The translations under genes and the position numbers were made by a program. Below are positions 1-5,975 of a DNA stretch of 6,734 nucleotides, one piece after another. Under the pieces are notes generated by a model. It searched no databases. It saw only the letters and a list, made by a program, of their open reading frames with translations, and was not told where the DNA came from. The DNA is from Acidobacteriota bacterium (GTDB taxonomy: Bacteria > Acidobacteriota > Terriglobia > UBA7540): positions 1 to 6,734 of the forward strand of contig JAJYJL010000459.1 in the NCBI GenBank assembly GCA_021789565.1, read 5' to 3'. How positions within the stretch are numbered: the first letter of the stretch is position 1; each line of letters starts with the position of its first letter.

Positions 1-4
1 TCAA

Positions 5-373
5 CTACGCCGGCGGCATGGCTGCCCTGGAAAGGGCACTTTGGGCCGATTGGAGGTCCGGGTAGATCTCGGCGACCTGGTCGAGATGGGTCAGCGTCAT
101 TAACTGCCTCACCTGTCCTGACGCGCAGACAATCGCCAGTTTCCCGCCTGCCTGGCGCATTAAACCCATGCAAACGGCAAGAACGCCAATCCCTGAGCTA
201 TCGATGAAATCCAATCCGTTGAGGTCCAGCACCAGTTTTTTCGGCCCCTGCTGAATGCGCTGGCGGATGGCATGCTCAACTTCGCCCAGGCGATTGCCGA
301 GGACAAGACGCCCGGTAAAAATTATTGCGCTCACATCTGGCGCGAGCTCGCGAGGTTCCAAATTGATGATCAT
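5..373 (-). CDS. STAS-domain anti-sigma factor antagonist (copy 1)
   Basis: A 122-residue single-domain protein of the SpoIIAA/RsbV type. Such proteins bind an anti-sigma kinase and are switched off when a serine in the D-S-x-G motif is phosphorylated. The motif here is DSSGIG at residues 58-63, so the phospho-acceptor by homology is Ser59, and it follows the usual hydrophobic strand (KKLVLDLNGLDFI). The open frame extends back to a TTG at 523, but that extension is Arg/Cys/Gly-rich and unlike STAS. I chose the ATG at 373 because AAGGAGAG lies about 10 nt upstream and the product then has exactly the length of its upstream paralogue, with alignable ends. It lies 150 nt after that paralogue, with 70 of 122 residues identical. 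No partner kinase or phosphatase is in view, so the pathway is unknown. Assignment to the STAS family is secure; a signalling role is inferred. Confidence 0.9.
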   Translation of the reverse strand: MIINLEPRELAPDVSAIIFTGRLVLGNRLGEVEHAIRQRIQQGPKKLVLDLNGLDFIDSSGIGVLAVCMGLMRQAGGKLAIVCASGQVRQLMTLTHLDQVAEIYPDLQSAQSALSRAAMPPA

Positions 374-382
374 GTCCTGCTT

Positions 383-390
383 CTCTCCTT
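383..390 (-). promoter_or_regulatory. Ribosome binding site of STAS copy 1
   Basis: AAGGAGAG on the minus strand, about 10 nt before the ATG at 373. It decides the start of the downstream STAS gene, because the longer frame beginning with TTG at 523 has no comparable site and encodes a non-STAS-like extension. Confidence 0.6.
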
Positions 391-523
391 TCCTCTGATC
401 CCTCCGCCATGGCAAGCCTGCCCTTAGCAAAGGCCCTTCCGGTTTTCCCCCAAGTGTACCGCAGCCCTGCCTCCGGCTCGCCCGGGCGCAGCGTGTGCAA
501 CATCCCGAGTTCCGCAGAATCAA

Positions 524-892
524 TTACGCAGGCGGCGTGGCCGGCCCGGAAAGGGCGCTCTGGGCCGATGTGAGGTCCGGGTAGATCCCCACTACGCGAT
601 CAACGTGAGTCAACGTTAACAACTCTTTCACCTGACCTGCGGCGCCGGCGATGGCAATTCGGCCTCCGGCCTGCTCCAGCATGCTGACGCAAACGGCGAC
701 GAAACCTATTCCCGCACTGTCGATGTAGCCCAGTTCACTGAAATCCAGAACGAGCTTTTTGAGCCCCTGCGCAACGCGCTCCCGGATGACATATTCAACA
801 TCATTCCACCGATGACCGCGGATGAGGCGGCCGGTGAAAGCCATGGCGGCAATATCGGGCGCAAGGTCATGAGCTTTTACGTCGACGATCAT
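524..892 (-). CDS. STAS-domain anti-sigma factor antagonist (copy 2)
   Basis: A 122-residue STAS protein and tandem paralogue of the gene just downstream. The phospho-acceptor motif reads DSAGIG at residues 58-63: Ser59, the residue equivalent to RsbV Ser56, is kept, while the next residue is Ala instead of Ser. The C-terminal segment (LTLTH, then IYPDL and SAQSALS) is nearly the same in both copies. The ATG at 892 is preceded by GGGAGG with a 10-nt gap, a good ribosome binding site. The two copies probably share a transcript, although the 150-nt gap between them could also contain a promoter that I could not recognise. Divergence around residues 22-34, which includes part of the putative partner surface, suggests the two may bind different partners; this is inference. 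Confidence 0.9.
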   Translation of the reverse strand: MIVDVKAHDLAPDIAAMAFTGRLIRGHRWNDVEYVIRERVAQGLKKLVLDFSELGYIDSAGIGFVAVCVSMLEQAGGRIAIAGAAGQVKELLTLTHVDRVVGIYPDLTSAQSALSGPATPPA

Positions 893-932
893 ATGCTGAA
901 GACCTCCCTACCTCTGCTTTCTCCGTCAAGGC

Positions 933-1154
933 TCATTTGTCCGTGGCAGTGAGCGAATAGTATTGTGCGAAAAGCTCCCGCGTCACGGTTCTGGCGTAAC
1001 ACATGGACCAGCCATCAGGCATCCAATAAATCTGGACAACAAACCCGCGTGCATCAGTATGCTCCGGGAACGAAAACACATCGTCTTCGCGGTTGCGCTT
1101 TTCGTGTAGTCGATAATGAGAAATGGTATTTTCTGCCACCCGCGGTGCCCCCAC
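933..1154 (-). CDS. Possible small hypothetical protein or C-terminal gene remnant
   Basis: An open frame of 73 codons starting at GTG and ending 40 nt before the second STAS gene. I do not recognise the product. The last 40 residues (from about HTDARGFVVQIYW to the end) have a protein-like mix of hydrophobic, aromatic and charged residues. The first part is less convincing and there is no clear Shine-Dalgarno sequence before the GTG. The same frame can be read back only to a TGA about 45 nt upstream. It may be the C-terminal part of a gene whose beginning lies in another frame (see the small ORF at 1259-1354 and its continuation at 983-1258), which would make the region a frameshifted pseudogene. 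It could equally be chance open sequence. Confidence 0.25.
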   Translation of the reverse strand: MGAPRVAENTISHYRLHEKRNREDDVFSFPEHTDARGFVVQIYWMPDGWSMCYARTVTRELFAQYYSLTATDK

Positions 1155-1258
1155 CCCAGAGTGCCACCATGATAGGAAGCCTCTGCAAGGATGTCAATGG
1201 TGTGGATAAGAAAGCCCGAAGGATGGAAGTGAGGGGATGGCTGCTTTGCCGAAGACAT

Positions 1259-1354
1259 TCACCTGGCATCGCCCGGCGCCATCGCTGTATATCCTTTGAA
1301 AAGCTCATTGCCGGCAACAAGGGCGGCCACAAAGATGAGTATGCGATGTTTCAC
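1259..1354 (-). CDS. Possible translationally coupled 31-residue hydrophobic peptide
   Basis: The SCO gene ends in CAGTGA, and a GTG start overlaps this stop (GTGA). It opens a 31-codon frame beginning MKHRILIFVAALVAG, a basic N-terminus followed by a hydrophobic segment as in a membrane anchor or signal peptide. It ends in TGA, and the same frame then continues from an immediately following ATG for another 91 codons (983-1258). The layout fits either a real small membrane peptide translated by coupling to SCO, or the 5' end of a secreted-protein gene interrupted by an in-frame stop. I do not recognise a family, and the short length makes the call uncertain. Confidence 0.35.
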   Translation of the reverse strand: MKHRILIFVAALVAGNELFKGYTAMAPGDAR

Positions 1355-2262
1355 TGCAACATCTGCTTTCCGCCCGCGCGGGTATCGTTTTCAACAGTTT
1401 TTATGTCTTTCAGGACTTCCGAAGGGCTCCAGCCATCGCCGGAGTACCAGCGATATAGCTTTTGATCAGGACCCACCAGCGCGGTGCTCAGGGAGTGAAC
1501 GATCTGGCCGTCCTGCTCCTCGTAGGTGAAGCCGAAAAATCTGGACACATCCTTCAGTTCCGCGGAAGGAACGGAAGCAAATTCCCAACGCCGGAACTCG
1601 GGGTCGTTATTGCCCACATACTGCAGGCCATAAGCCTTCAAAACCGCCGGCGTGTCGTGCGCGGGATCAAAGCTCAGGGTCAGCAGGCGGGTCTCGAAGT
1701 TCAGGGCGAAATTGGCCGCCAGTTGCTTATTAATCTCCGCAAAATTGCGGGTCATCAACGGGCAGTAGTTCGGGAATGGACAGCGCGTGTAAATGAACGT
1801 CAGCAGGACCGCTTTGCCGCGGTAACTGCGGAAATGAACGCGGCGGCCATACTGATTGACAAAGGTAAAGTCCGGAACCAACTCGCCGGGCTGCGGCACG
1901 TGCTGGTCAAGTTCCGGCGGAGGCGCATTCGCCGCGGCCTTCCGGGCAATCACAATGTTGTCCAGCCAGACGTTGTCGGAAGTCACCACCACGCGGGCCG
2001 TAATCCGGTCCCCGGGCTTCAATTGCTTCAGGGCGGCGTCATCTTTTACTCCATAGGACATGGTCATCGCCTCCATAAAGCCGGGAATCGCTTCATGGCT
2101 GACAATGATCTGCTCGTGCCCCACGTCAACCGAGATCACCGCGCCCTTCATCTGATAGTATTTCGCGTGAAGCTCGGGTTTGCTGCGGCAGGCGTCCGCC
2201 GCTAAGAAAAGCGCAATTAAGGCGGTGGCCATGACACCGCGCACAAGAATTCTTCTCATCAT
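1351..2262 (-). CDS. CusF-like copper-binding domain fused to SCO1/SenC domain
   Basis: A 303-residue exported copper protein. SCO1/SenC proteins help deliver copper to the CuA site of cytochrome oxidase or keep its cysteines reduced. Residues 1-24 form a basic-hydrophobic signal, with Cys25 in an atypical lipobox context (AADAC). Residues about 36-106 resemble CusF: His56, Met66 and Met68 in HEAIPGFMEAMTM match its copper ligands, while the CusF tryptophan is absent. Residues about 128-290 are a thioredoxin-fold SCO domain with copper cysteines Cys161 and Cys167 (CPFPNYC, CX5C rather than the classic CX3C), the SFDPAHDTP segment at 197-205 and the ligand His256. Two adjacent ATGs (2262 and 2259) follow a perfect AGGAGG by 5 and 8 nt, so either may be used. 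The two-domain architecture suggests copper is passed from CusF to SCO within one chain, which is inference. No oxidase subunit is visible nearby. Confidence 0.92.
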   Translation of the reverse strand: MMRRILVRGVMATALIALFLAADACRSKPELHAKYYQMKGAVISVDVGHEQIIVSHEAIPGFMEAMTMSYGVKDDAALKQLKPGDRITARVVVTSDNVWLDNIVIARKAAANAPPPELDQHVPQPGELVPDFTFVNQYGRRVHFRSYRGKAVLLTFIYTRCPFPNYCPLMTRNFAEINKQLAANFALNFETRLLTLSFDPAHDTPAVLKAYGLQYVGNNDPEFRRWEFASVPSAELKDVSRFFGFTYEEQDGQIVHSLSTALVGPDQKLYRWYSGDGWSPSEVLKDIKTVENDTRAGGKQMLQ

Positions 2263-2267
2263 CTTTT

Positions 2268-2273
2268 CCTCCT
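2268..2273 (-). promoter_or_regulatory. Strong ribosome binding site of the SCO gene
   Basis: AGGAGG on the minus strand, 5 nt before the ATG at 2262 and 8 nt before the second in-frame ATG at 2259. The 8-nt spacing is closer to the usual optimum, so the protein may start at the second Met. It is the strongest Shine-Dalgarno sequence in the window. Confidence 0.75.
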
Positions 2274-2350
2274 ATGATTGCAAACCGACCGCACCCGTAA
2301 ACGCCTGAGGTTGTCCCTGCCAGCACGCAGGTTGCGAGCTCAACGAAAAT

Positions 2351-2365
2351 CCGGAACTACTCCGG
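2351..2365 (-). terminator. Short hairpin across the carbonic anhydrase stop codon
   Basis: On the minus strand, CCGGA-GTAGT-TCCGG is a 5-bp stem with a 5-nt loop that includes the TAG stop, followed directly by ATTTT. It has the order of an intrinsic terminator, but the stem and T-tract are both short, so it would at most be a weak or attenuating terminator between the carbonic anhydrase and SCO genes. Confidence 0.22.
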
Positions 2366-2989
2366 CAGGCGGACGACCCGACCGGTGCTGAGACGGTAGA
2401 GAGCTTTGATGAGGGTAATACTTCCTTCTGCAATCTTCTTCTGAAGCAGCGGACTGTTGCTCAGCAGGTCGCGCGCGCTCTGGCACACATTGGCCTGCTC
2501 GGCAAACCTGAGCAACTCATCGCCGTCGGCTTTGTCCTTGACGCTGTCAATGACGGGACGGATCCTGGCAACAATGGATGCCACATTCGGGGAAAGGATG
2601 CTGTCGCCCGAGGCAACCGCAGCAACGGCGCCGCACTTCTCGTGGCCCAGCACCACCAGGACCGGAGAATTCAGAAACCCCGCCGCAAACTCAATGCTGC
2701 CCAGCGCCATTGAGTCGGCCACATTGCCGGCCATCCGAACAACAAAAAGATCTCCGAGGTTCTTGTCGAAAATCAGCTCGGGAGAAACCCGGCTGTCAGA
2801 ACAAGCCAGCACAATCACCTGCGGCTGCTGATCGTGGGCCAGTTGTTCGCGCCTGCCGACGAGATCACGAACTGCCGGCTTTCCCATCTGGAATCGCCTG
2901 TTTCCCTCCAGCAGGTCAGCCCAGATTTGCTCAGCCATGGCCGAGTGACGGGACTGCTCGATATCGGATTTTTGTCCTGCGGAAGTCAT
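2357..2989 (-). CDS. Beta-class carbonic anhydrase
   Basis: A 210-residue cytoplasmic zinc enzyme that interconverts CO2 and bicarbonate. The beta-class zinc site is complete: Cys63, Asp65 and Arg67 in CSDSRVSPE, and His116 and Cys119 in GHEKCGAV. The RMAGNVAD segment (85-92) and the C-terminal ITLIKALYRLSTGRV are also typical of the family, and the length is normal. The ATG at 2989 gives a short N-terminal extension and has no convincing Shine-Dalgarno sequence. A second ATG at 2938 (MAEQIWADLLEGNRRF) also lacks one but begins near where the conserved fold starts, so the start is uncertain. The gene follows the flavin reductase after 75 nt and precedes SCO by 94 nt, suggesting one transcript. 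Its physiological purpose, whether feeding carboxylases or pH balance, cannot be read from the sequence. Confidence 0.93.
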   Translation of the reverse strand: MTSAGQKSDIEQSRHSAMAEQIWADLLEGNRRFQMGKPAVRDLVGRREQLAHDQQPQVIVLACSDSRVSPELIFDKNLGDLFVVRMAGNVADSMALGSIEFAAGFLNSPVLVVLGHEKCGAVAAVASGDSILSPNVASIVARIRPVIDSVKDKADGDELLRFAEQANVCQSARDLLSNSPLLQKKIAEGSITLIKALYRLSTGRVVRLPE

Positions 2990-3064
2990 CGTGAGTTGTG
3001 TCCGATCCCGGAGGGCTGCAGCCGGAGGCGAAATCCCTGGCGAATCTTCTTTCGTTGCTCGACG

Positions 3065-3775
3065 CTAGTCGTACTTCTCGTAACTCAGGGCCTTGCGGTC
3101 GTAGCCCATGGCGCGGAATTCCTGCGCAACGTCGTCGATCATCTTCCGCAGCCCGCAGATGTACGCGTGGAGCCCCTGCTTCCCCGCCAGGTAGCGGACA
3201 ACGTGCCGCTGAACGTATCCTGTGTGGCCGGTCCATCCGGGATCGGGCCGGCTAAGCGTGGGAATGAAATGGAAGTTGGGATGCTCCGCCGCCATCTTCT
3301 CAAACTCACCGCGGTAGAGGATGTCGCGCTCCTGGCGCACTCCGAAGATGAGCCAAACTTCGGAATCGTGCGGGCGGCTGTAAAGCTGCTGGAGCATGGC
3401 TCGGATGGGAGCAATGCCGGTGCCCGTTGCGATAAAGGCAGAAACCGGATCGGGCGGCTCGCGCAGAGCGAAAAACCCGAACGGCCCCGAAAAGCCAATC
3501 TTATCACCCGGCTTCAGGTGAAACAACCAGGAAGAAACACGCCCCTCCGGAAGCATGTTGAGGCAGAGGTCAAATCCGTTGTCGTCGCGCGGCGCAGAGG
3601 CAATGGAATAAGGCCGGCGCACCTTTTGGCCGTCCAGATCAATGTCCAGTGAGATAAACTGGCCCGGCCGGAAGTCAAACCGGTGTCCGTTCGAGAGTCG
3701 AAACTGAAAATGCTTGGTCCTCTCGTTGGTAAACCGAACGTCCTGCAGAAAGGCTTCGTAGCGGGAATGATTCAC
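3065..3775 (-). CDS. FAD/NAD(P)H-binding oxidoreductase, ferredoxin-reductase superfamily
   Basis: A 236-residue flavoprotein with two domains. The N-terminal half is a FAD-binding barrel carrying RPYSIAS (residues 54-60, the R-x-Y-S flavin motif). The C-terminal half is an NAD(P)-binding domain with ATGTGIAPI (116-124), GVRQERDILY (145-154), YICG (205-208) and a terminal YEKYD. This is the ferredoxin-NADP+ reductase fold. No iron-sulfur domain is attached, so it should pass electrons between a nicotinamide cofactor and a separate carrier that is not identified here. The open frame reaches 3937, but that extension is AT-rich and unlike the family. I chose the GTG at 3775, which begins MNHSRYEAFLQDV; a weak AGAGG lies about 13 nt before it. 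It is probably the first gene of a reductase-carbonic anhydrase-SCO transcript. Substrate and in vivo partner are unknown. Confidence 0.87.
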   Translation of the reverse strand: MNHSRYEAFLQDVRFTNERTKHFQFRLSNGHRFDFRPGQFISLDIDLDGQKVRRPYSIASAPRDDNGFDLCLNMLPEGRVSSWLFHLKPGDKIGFSGPFGFFALREPPDPVSAFIATGTGIAPIRAMLQQLYSRPHDSEVWLIFGVRQERDILYRGEFEKMAAEHPNFHFIPTLSRPDPGWTGHTGYVQRHVVRYLAGKQGLHAYICGLRKMIDDVAQEFRAMGYDRKALSYEKYD

Positions 3776-3889
3776 GATGTTAACCAGCCCTCTTCGACCG
3801 CACAACCGTGGGCAAAGAAGGTCACAGTCGGCTCTTTGTCTTTGAAATGAAATGCCGAATCCATACTTAAAAGTCCATTTTAACCTAAA

Positions 3890-3917
3890 AGTATAGAAAT
3901 GCGAAGGGGCAAGTAAC
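3890..3917 (-). promoter_or_regulatory. Candidate sigma70-type promoter for the reductase gene
   Basis: On the minus strand, GTTACT (3912-3917, 3 of 6 to TTGACA) and TATACT (3890-3895, 5 of 6 to TATAAT) are separated by 16 nt. They lie inside the only clearly AT-rich patch of an otherwise GC-rich region and would leave a leader of about 105 nt before the GTG start. The -35 element is weak, so this remains a candidate. Confidence 0.3.
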
Positions 3918-4049
3918 TCCGGAGCAGGATCAATCATGTATCTATTGAAAATAAGTAACTTACCTGCAAGTCAGGCGTGCTTAGAGCAAAGTCGGGGCAG
4001 AATGTTGCGCATGGCTGGCACGCCATCATGCCGGAATCCGCGGGCAGAC

Positions 4050-4080
4050 CGGCGCGGGAAGGAACAAGCCCTGCGCGCCG
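4050..4080 (-). terminator. Inverted repeat downstream of ndk
   Basis: CGGCGCG at 4050-4056 and its reverse complement CGCGCCG at 4074-4080 form a 7-bp GC stem with a 17-nt loop, starting 34 nt after the ndk stop. There is no T-run after it on the minus strand. It is therefore not a canonical intrinsic terminator and might only stabilise the 3' end of the transcript, or be chance in GC-rich DNA. Confidence 0.22.
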
Positions 4081-4113
4081 TTCACATCCCGCAGATAAAA
4101 ACTTGACGGGAAT

Positions 4114-4527
4114 TCAGGCGAGGTCGATGCCGGGGAAGAAGTAAGCAATCTCAAACGCGGCGGTTTCAGGAGCGTCGGAACCGTGGACGGCGTTGTGCTC
4201 GATGTCCTGAGCGTAGAGCTTGCGGATGGTGCCCTGTTCGGCGTTGGCAGGGTTGGTGGCGCCCATCAGTTTGCGCAGGCGCGCAATGGCGGCATCGCCT
4301 TCCAGCACCATCGCCAGCGCAGGCCCGGAACTCATAAAACTGGTGAGGCTTTCAAAAAAACCTTTGCCGCGGTGGACGGCGTAAAAACCCTCCGCCTCTT
4401 TTGGGGTCAGCGAAACCAGACGGGCCGCCTTGATGGTGAGCCGGTTGGCTTCAAAGATTTTAATAATGTCGCCGATATGCCCCGCCGCAACAGCGTCGGG
4501 CTTGATGATGGTTAACGTGCGTTCCAA
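4114..4527 (-). CDS. ndk: Nucleoside diphosphate kinase
   Basis: A 137-residue enzyme that transfers the gamma phosphate between nucleoside tri- and diphosphates through a phosphohistidine. The family signature [12 protein letters not shown] is present with catalytic His115; Lys9 (KPDAV), Tyr49, Thr91 and Arg102 fall at the usual nucleotide-contact positions. The length is normal. The start codon is TTG at 4527: there is no in-frame ATG at the expected place, the product then begins [13 protein letters not shown] as in homologues, and AGGAG lies 10 nt upstream. It follows sucD by 38 nt, so the two are almost certainly cotranscribed. That pairing makes sense because succinyl-CoA synthetase makes ATP or GTP, which Ndk equilibrates. 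Confidence 0.97.
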   Translation of the reverse strand: MERTLTIIKPDAVAAGHIGDIIKIFEANRLTIKAARLVSLTPKEAEGFYAVHRGKGFFESLTSFMSSGPALAMVLEGDAAIARLRKLMGATNPANAEQGTIRKLYAQDIEHNAVHGSDAPETAAFEIAYFFPGIDLA

Positions 4528-4565
4528 AGCGTGCTCTCTCCTGAATTGAAATTTCCCGGCGCGGC

Positions 4566-5438
4566 TCAGCCCTGAAGGGCGCGCGCCATGGTTTCGCCGA
4601 TCAGCGCAGGGCTTTCGGCCACATGAATTCCCGCAGCCTTGAAGGCCGCAATCTTGTCTGCCGCCGTGCCTTTGCCGCCGGAAATGATGGCGCCGGCGTG
4701 GCCCATGCGGCGTCCGGGCGGCGCTGTGCGCCCGGCGATGAATCCCACCACCGGCTTCCTGACATTCGCCTTGATGAACTCTGCGGCCAGTTCTTCGCCG
4801 GTGCCGCCGATTTCCCCAATGATGACGATCCCGTGCGTTTCCGGGTCGTCGTTCATCAGCCTGAGCGCGTCAACGAACGAAGTTCCGATGATGGGATCGC
4901 CGCCGATGCCGATGCAGGTGGACTGCCCGATGCCAAGCGCGGTGAGCTGTCCGACGGCTTCATAAGTCAAAGTGCCGCTGCGCGAAATCACGCCGACGTT
5001 TCCCTGACGGTGGATCGATCCGGGCATGATGCCGATCTTGCATTTGCCGGGAGAAATGATTCCCGGGCAGTTGGGGCCGATCAGGCGCGTGCCTGTCCCT
5101 GCCAGGAAACGCGCGACGTTCACCATGTCGAGCGTCGGAATGCCTTCAGTGATAGCAACCACCAGCGGCATGCCGGCATCCGCGGCTTCCATGATGGCGT
5201 CTGCGGCAAAAGGCGGCGGAACAAAAATCACCGAAGCGTTGGCTCCGGTGGCTCCCTTCGCCTCGCGCACCGTGTTGAAGACCGGGATGCCATCGACGGA
5301 CGATCCGCCCTTGCCCGGCGTCATTCCGGCAACCACCCTGGTGCCGTATGCAACCGCCTGCTGCGTGTGAAATGTGCCTTCCCGGCCGGTAATTCCCTGA
5401 ACCAGAAGGCGAGTGTTTTCATCAACGAGAACGGACAT
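4566..5438 (-). CDS. sucD: Succinyl-CoA synthetase, alpha subunit
   Basis: A 290-residue alpha subunit of succinyl-CoA synthetase, which makes succinate plus ATP or GTP from succinyl-CoA in the TCA cycle. The CoA-binding glycine-rich loop is [10 protein letters not shown] (15-24), followed by MTPGKGG (39-45). The GPNCPGII segment is at 121-128, and the phosphorylated histidine is His247 in [13 protein letters not shown]. Glu208 in the [10 protein letters not shown] segment is also conserved. The ATG at 5438 gives [15 protein letters not shown], which matches the family N-terminus. No Shine-Dalgarno sequence precedes it: the upstream sequence is AT-rich and ends in repeats of the four-helix-bundle element. 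That element also separates the gene from sucC, its usual immediate neighbour. Ndk follows 38 nt downstream. Confidence 0.98.
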   Translation of the reverse strand: MSVLVDENTRLLVQGITGREGTFHTQQAVAYGTRVVAGMTPGKGGSSVDGIPVFNTVREAKGATGANASVIFVPPPFAADAIMEAADAGMPLVVAITEGIPTLDMVNVARFLAGTGTRLIGPNCPGIISPGKCKIGIMPGSIHRQGNVGVISRSGTLTYEAVGQLTALGIGQSTCIGIGGDPIIGTSFVDALRLMNDDPETHGIVIIGEIGGTGEELAAEFIKANVRKPVVGFIAGRTAPPGRRMGHAGAIISGGKGTAADKIAAFKAAGIHVAESPALIGETMARALQG

Positions 5439-5445
5439 TTAATTT

Positions 5446-5477
5446 ACTCATTTTCTGATTGACTCACTGCCTGATTG
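5446..5477 (-). repeat. 16-bp tandem repeat upstream of sucD
   Basis: On the plus strand, ACTCATTTTCTGATTG (5446-5461) is followed directly by ACTCACTGCCTGATTG (5462-5477), 13 of 16 positions identical. On the minus strand the units read as degenerate 8-mers of the CAATSAGN type, which relates them to the repeats beside sucC. The array ends 8 bp from the sucD start codon, so it forms the 5' neighbourhood of the sucD coding region. Confidence 0.7.
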
Positions 5478-5543
5478 CTCCGAACCTCGCCAGATCCAGA
5501 CAATATGGACATGATAGGTCGGGCTTTCGACAGGTCTTTGCGC

Positions 5544-5562
5544 CAATGCGCCAATCATTCAA
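5544..5562 (-). repeat. Left inner direct repeat of the sucC-sucD insertion
   Basis: Plus-strand CAATGCGCCAATCATTCAA just downstream of the four-helix-bundle stop codon. It matches CAATGAGCCAATGATTCAA at 5976-5994 in the same orientation at 17 of 19 positions, so the gene is bracketed by a direct repeat. The overlapping 8-mer GCGCCAAT also occurs twice in tandem at 5540-5555. Confidence 0.6.
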
Positions 5563-5565
5563 ATA

Positions 5566-5928
5566 TCAGCGATTCTTGGCCGTGTTTCGCGATGCTGCAA
5601 AAATCGCCAGTAACTCATTTGCTTCTGTTTCGATGTGCTTCAGTCGCGCTTGCGGGAAAGTTCCCGATTCAGCAAGCATCTCAATCCAGAAAACAGTTTC
5701 GTCAATTTCTTCTACCACCACTCCGAGCTTGGCGATGAATTCCGCTTTCGACCTTGCTCGGCAAACGGCACGGTAATTCGCGGCTACGGAAGTGCCTGAC
5801 CGTAGAAGTTGCCTTCCCAGTATCCGAGCTTCCTCGGTCCGAGGAAGTTCGCGAAAAAGCCTGACAATGGCAATGGCAAACCGCTTGCTGTGAGCTTTCA
5901 ACTCGTCAGCCTTATAACCTTCTGCCAT
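5566..5928 (-). CDS. Four-helix-bundle protein (23S rRNA IVP / Avd-like family)
   Basis: A 120-residue small helical protein of the family first seen as ORFs in intervening sequences of 23S rRNA, related in fold to the Avd accessory protein of diversity-generating retroelements. The hallmark segment is LLRSGTSVAANYRAVCRA at 41-58, followed by SKAEFIAKLGVVVEEIDET (60-78), which is rich in basic and acidic helix residues. No catalytic residues are known for the family, and nucleic-acid binding is only presumed. I chose the ATG at 5928, with GGGA 8 nt upstream; a TTG at 5958 would add ten residues. It lies alone between sucC and sucD, within repeats that occupy nearly all the remaining spacer. 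Its base composition looks less GC-rich than the flanking suc genes. No reverse transcriptase or variable-repeat gene is nearby, so a DGR role is not supported here. Confidence 0.9.
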   Translation of the reverse strand: MAEGYKADELKAHSKRFAIAIVRLFRELPRTEEARILGRQLLRSGTSVAANYRAVCRARSKAEFIAKLGVVVEEIDETVFWIEMLAESGTFPQARLKHIETEANELLAIFAASRNTAKNR

Positions 5929-5975
5929 ACCCGGAATCCCATCAACTCGTGGAACCAATGATCAATTCAATCGAA

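Larger units (their letters stand above)
3776..4113 (-). other. 338-nt intergenic region between ndk and the reductase
   Basis: No coding sequence is supported here. The half next to ndk is GC-rich and contains one inverted repeat. The other half has an AT-rich core (about 3840-3960) with the candidate promoter and several short repeats built from ACTT/AAGT. AAGTAACT occurs at 3911-3918 and 3953-3960, exactly 42 bp apart. ACTTAAAAGT at 3865-3874 and ACCTAAAAGT at 3883-3892 are 18 bp apart. These could be operator sites for an unidentified regulator, or AT-rich coincidence. The interval marks the break between the suc/ndk transcript and the reductase transcript. Confidence 0.5.

Noticed and set aside
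276..503. 75-codon minus-strand frame between the STAS genes
   Set aside because: Its second half overlaps STAS copy 1 in another frame, and the first half shows no recognisable protein pattern or ribosome binding site.
374..523. N-terminal 50-residue extension of STAS copy 1 starting at TTG 523
   Set aside because: The extension is Arg/Cys/Gly-rich, unlike STAS, and starts exactly at the stop codon of the neighbouring gene. The internal ATG at 373 has a good ribosome binding site and matches the paralogue in length.
965..1465. 166-codon plus-strand frame
   Set aside because: It overlaps the 3' end of SCO, lacks a ribosome binding site and has a composition typical of antisense shadow frames.
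1462..2205. 247-codon plus-strand frame opposite SCO
   Set aside because: It is antisense to a gene with clear CusF and SCO motifs; its Arg/Val/Gly-rich translation is a mirror of that gene's codon bias.
2834..3652. 272-codon plus-strand frame opposite the reductase and carbonic anhydrase
   Set aside because: It spans the antisense of two well-supported genes and their spacer, with no recognisable domain.
3776..3937. N-terminal extension of the flavin reductase to ATG 3937
   Set aside because: It crosses the AT-rich promoter-like patch and has no similarity to the reductase fold, which begins right after GTG 3775.
4623..5462. 279-codon plus-strand frame opposite sucD
   Set aside because: It is an antisense shadow of a gene with complete succinyl-CoA synthetase motifs.
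5566..5928. Diversity-generating retroelement accessory protein (Avd)
   Set aside because: The fold family is related, but no reverse transcriptase, template repeat or variable-repeat target gene lies in the window.
5929..5958. TTG start adding ten residues to the four-helix-bundle protein
   Set aside because: The added segment is not typical of the family and the ATG at 5928 has a plausible GGGA site 8 nt upstream. The TTG start cannot be fully excluded.
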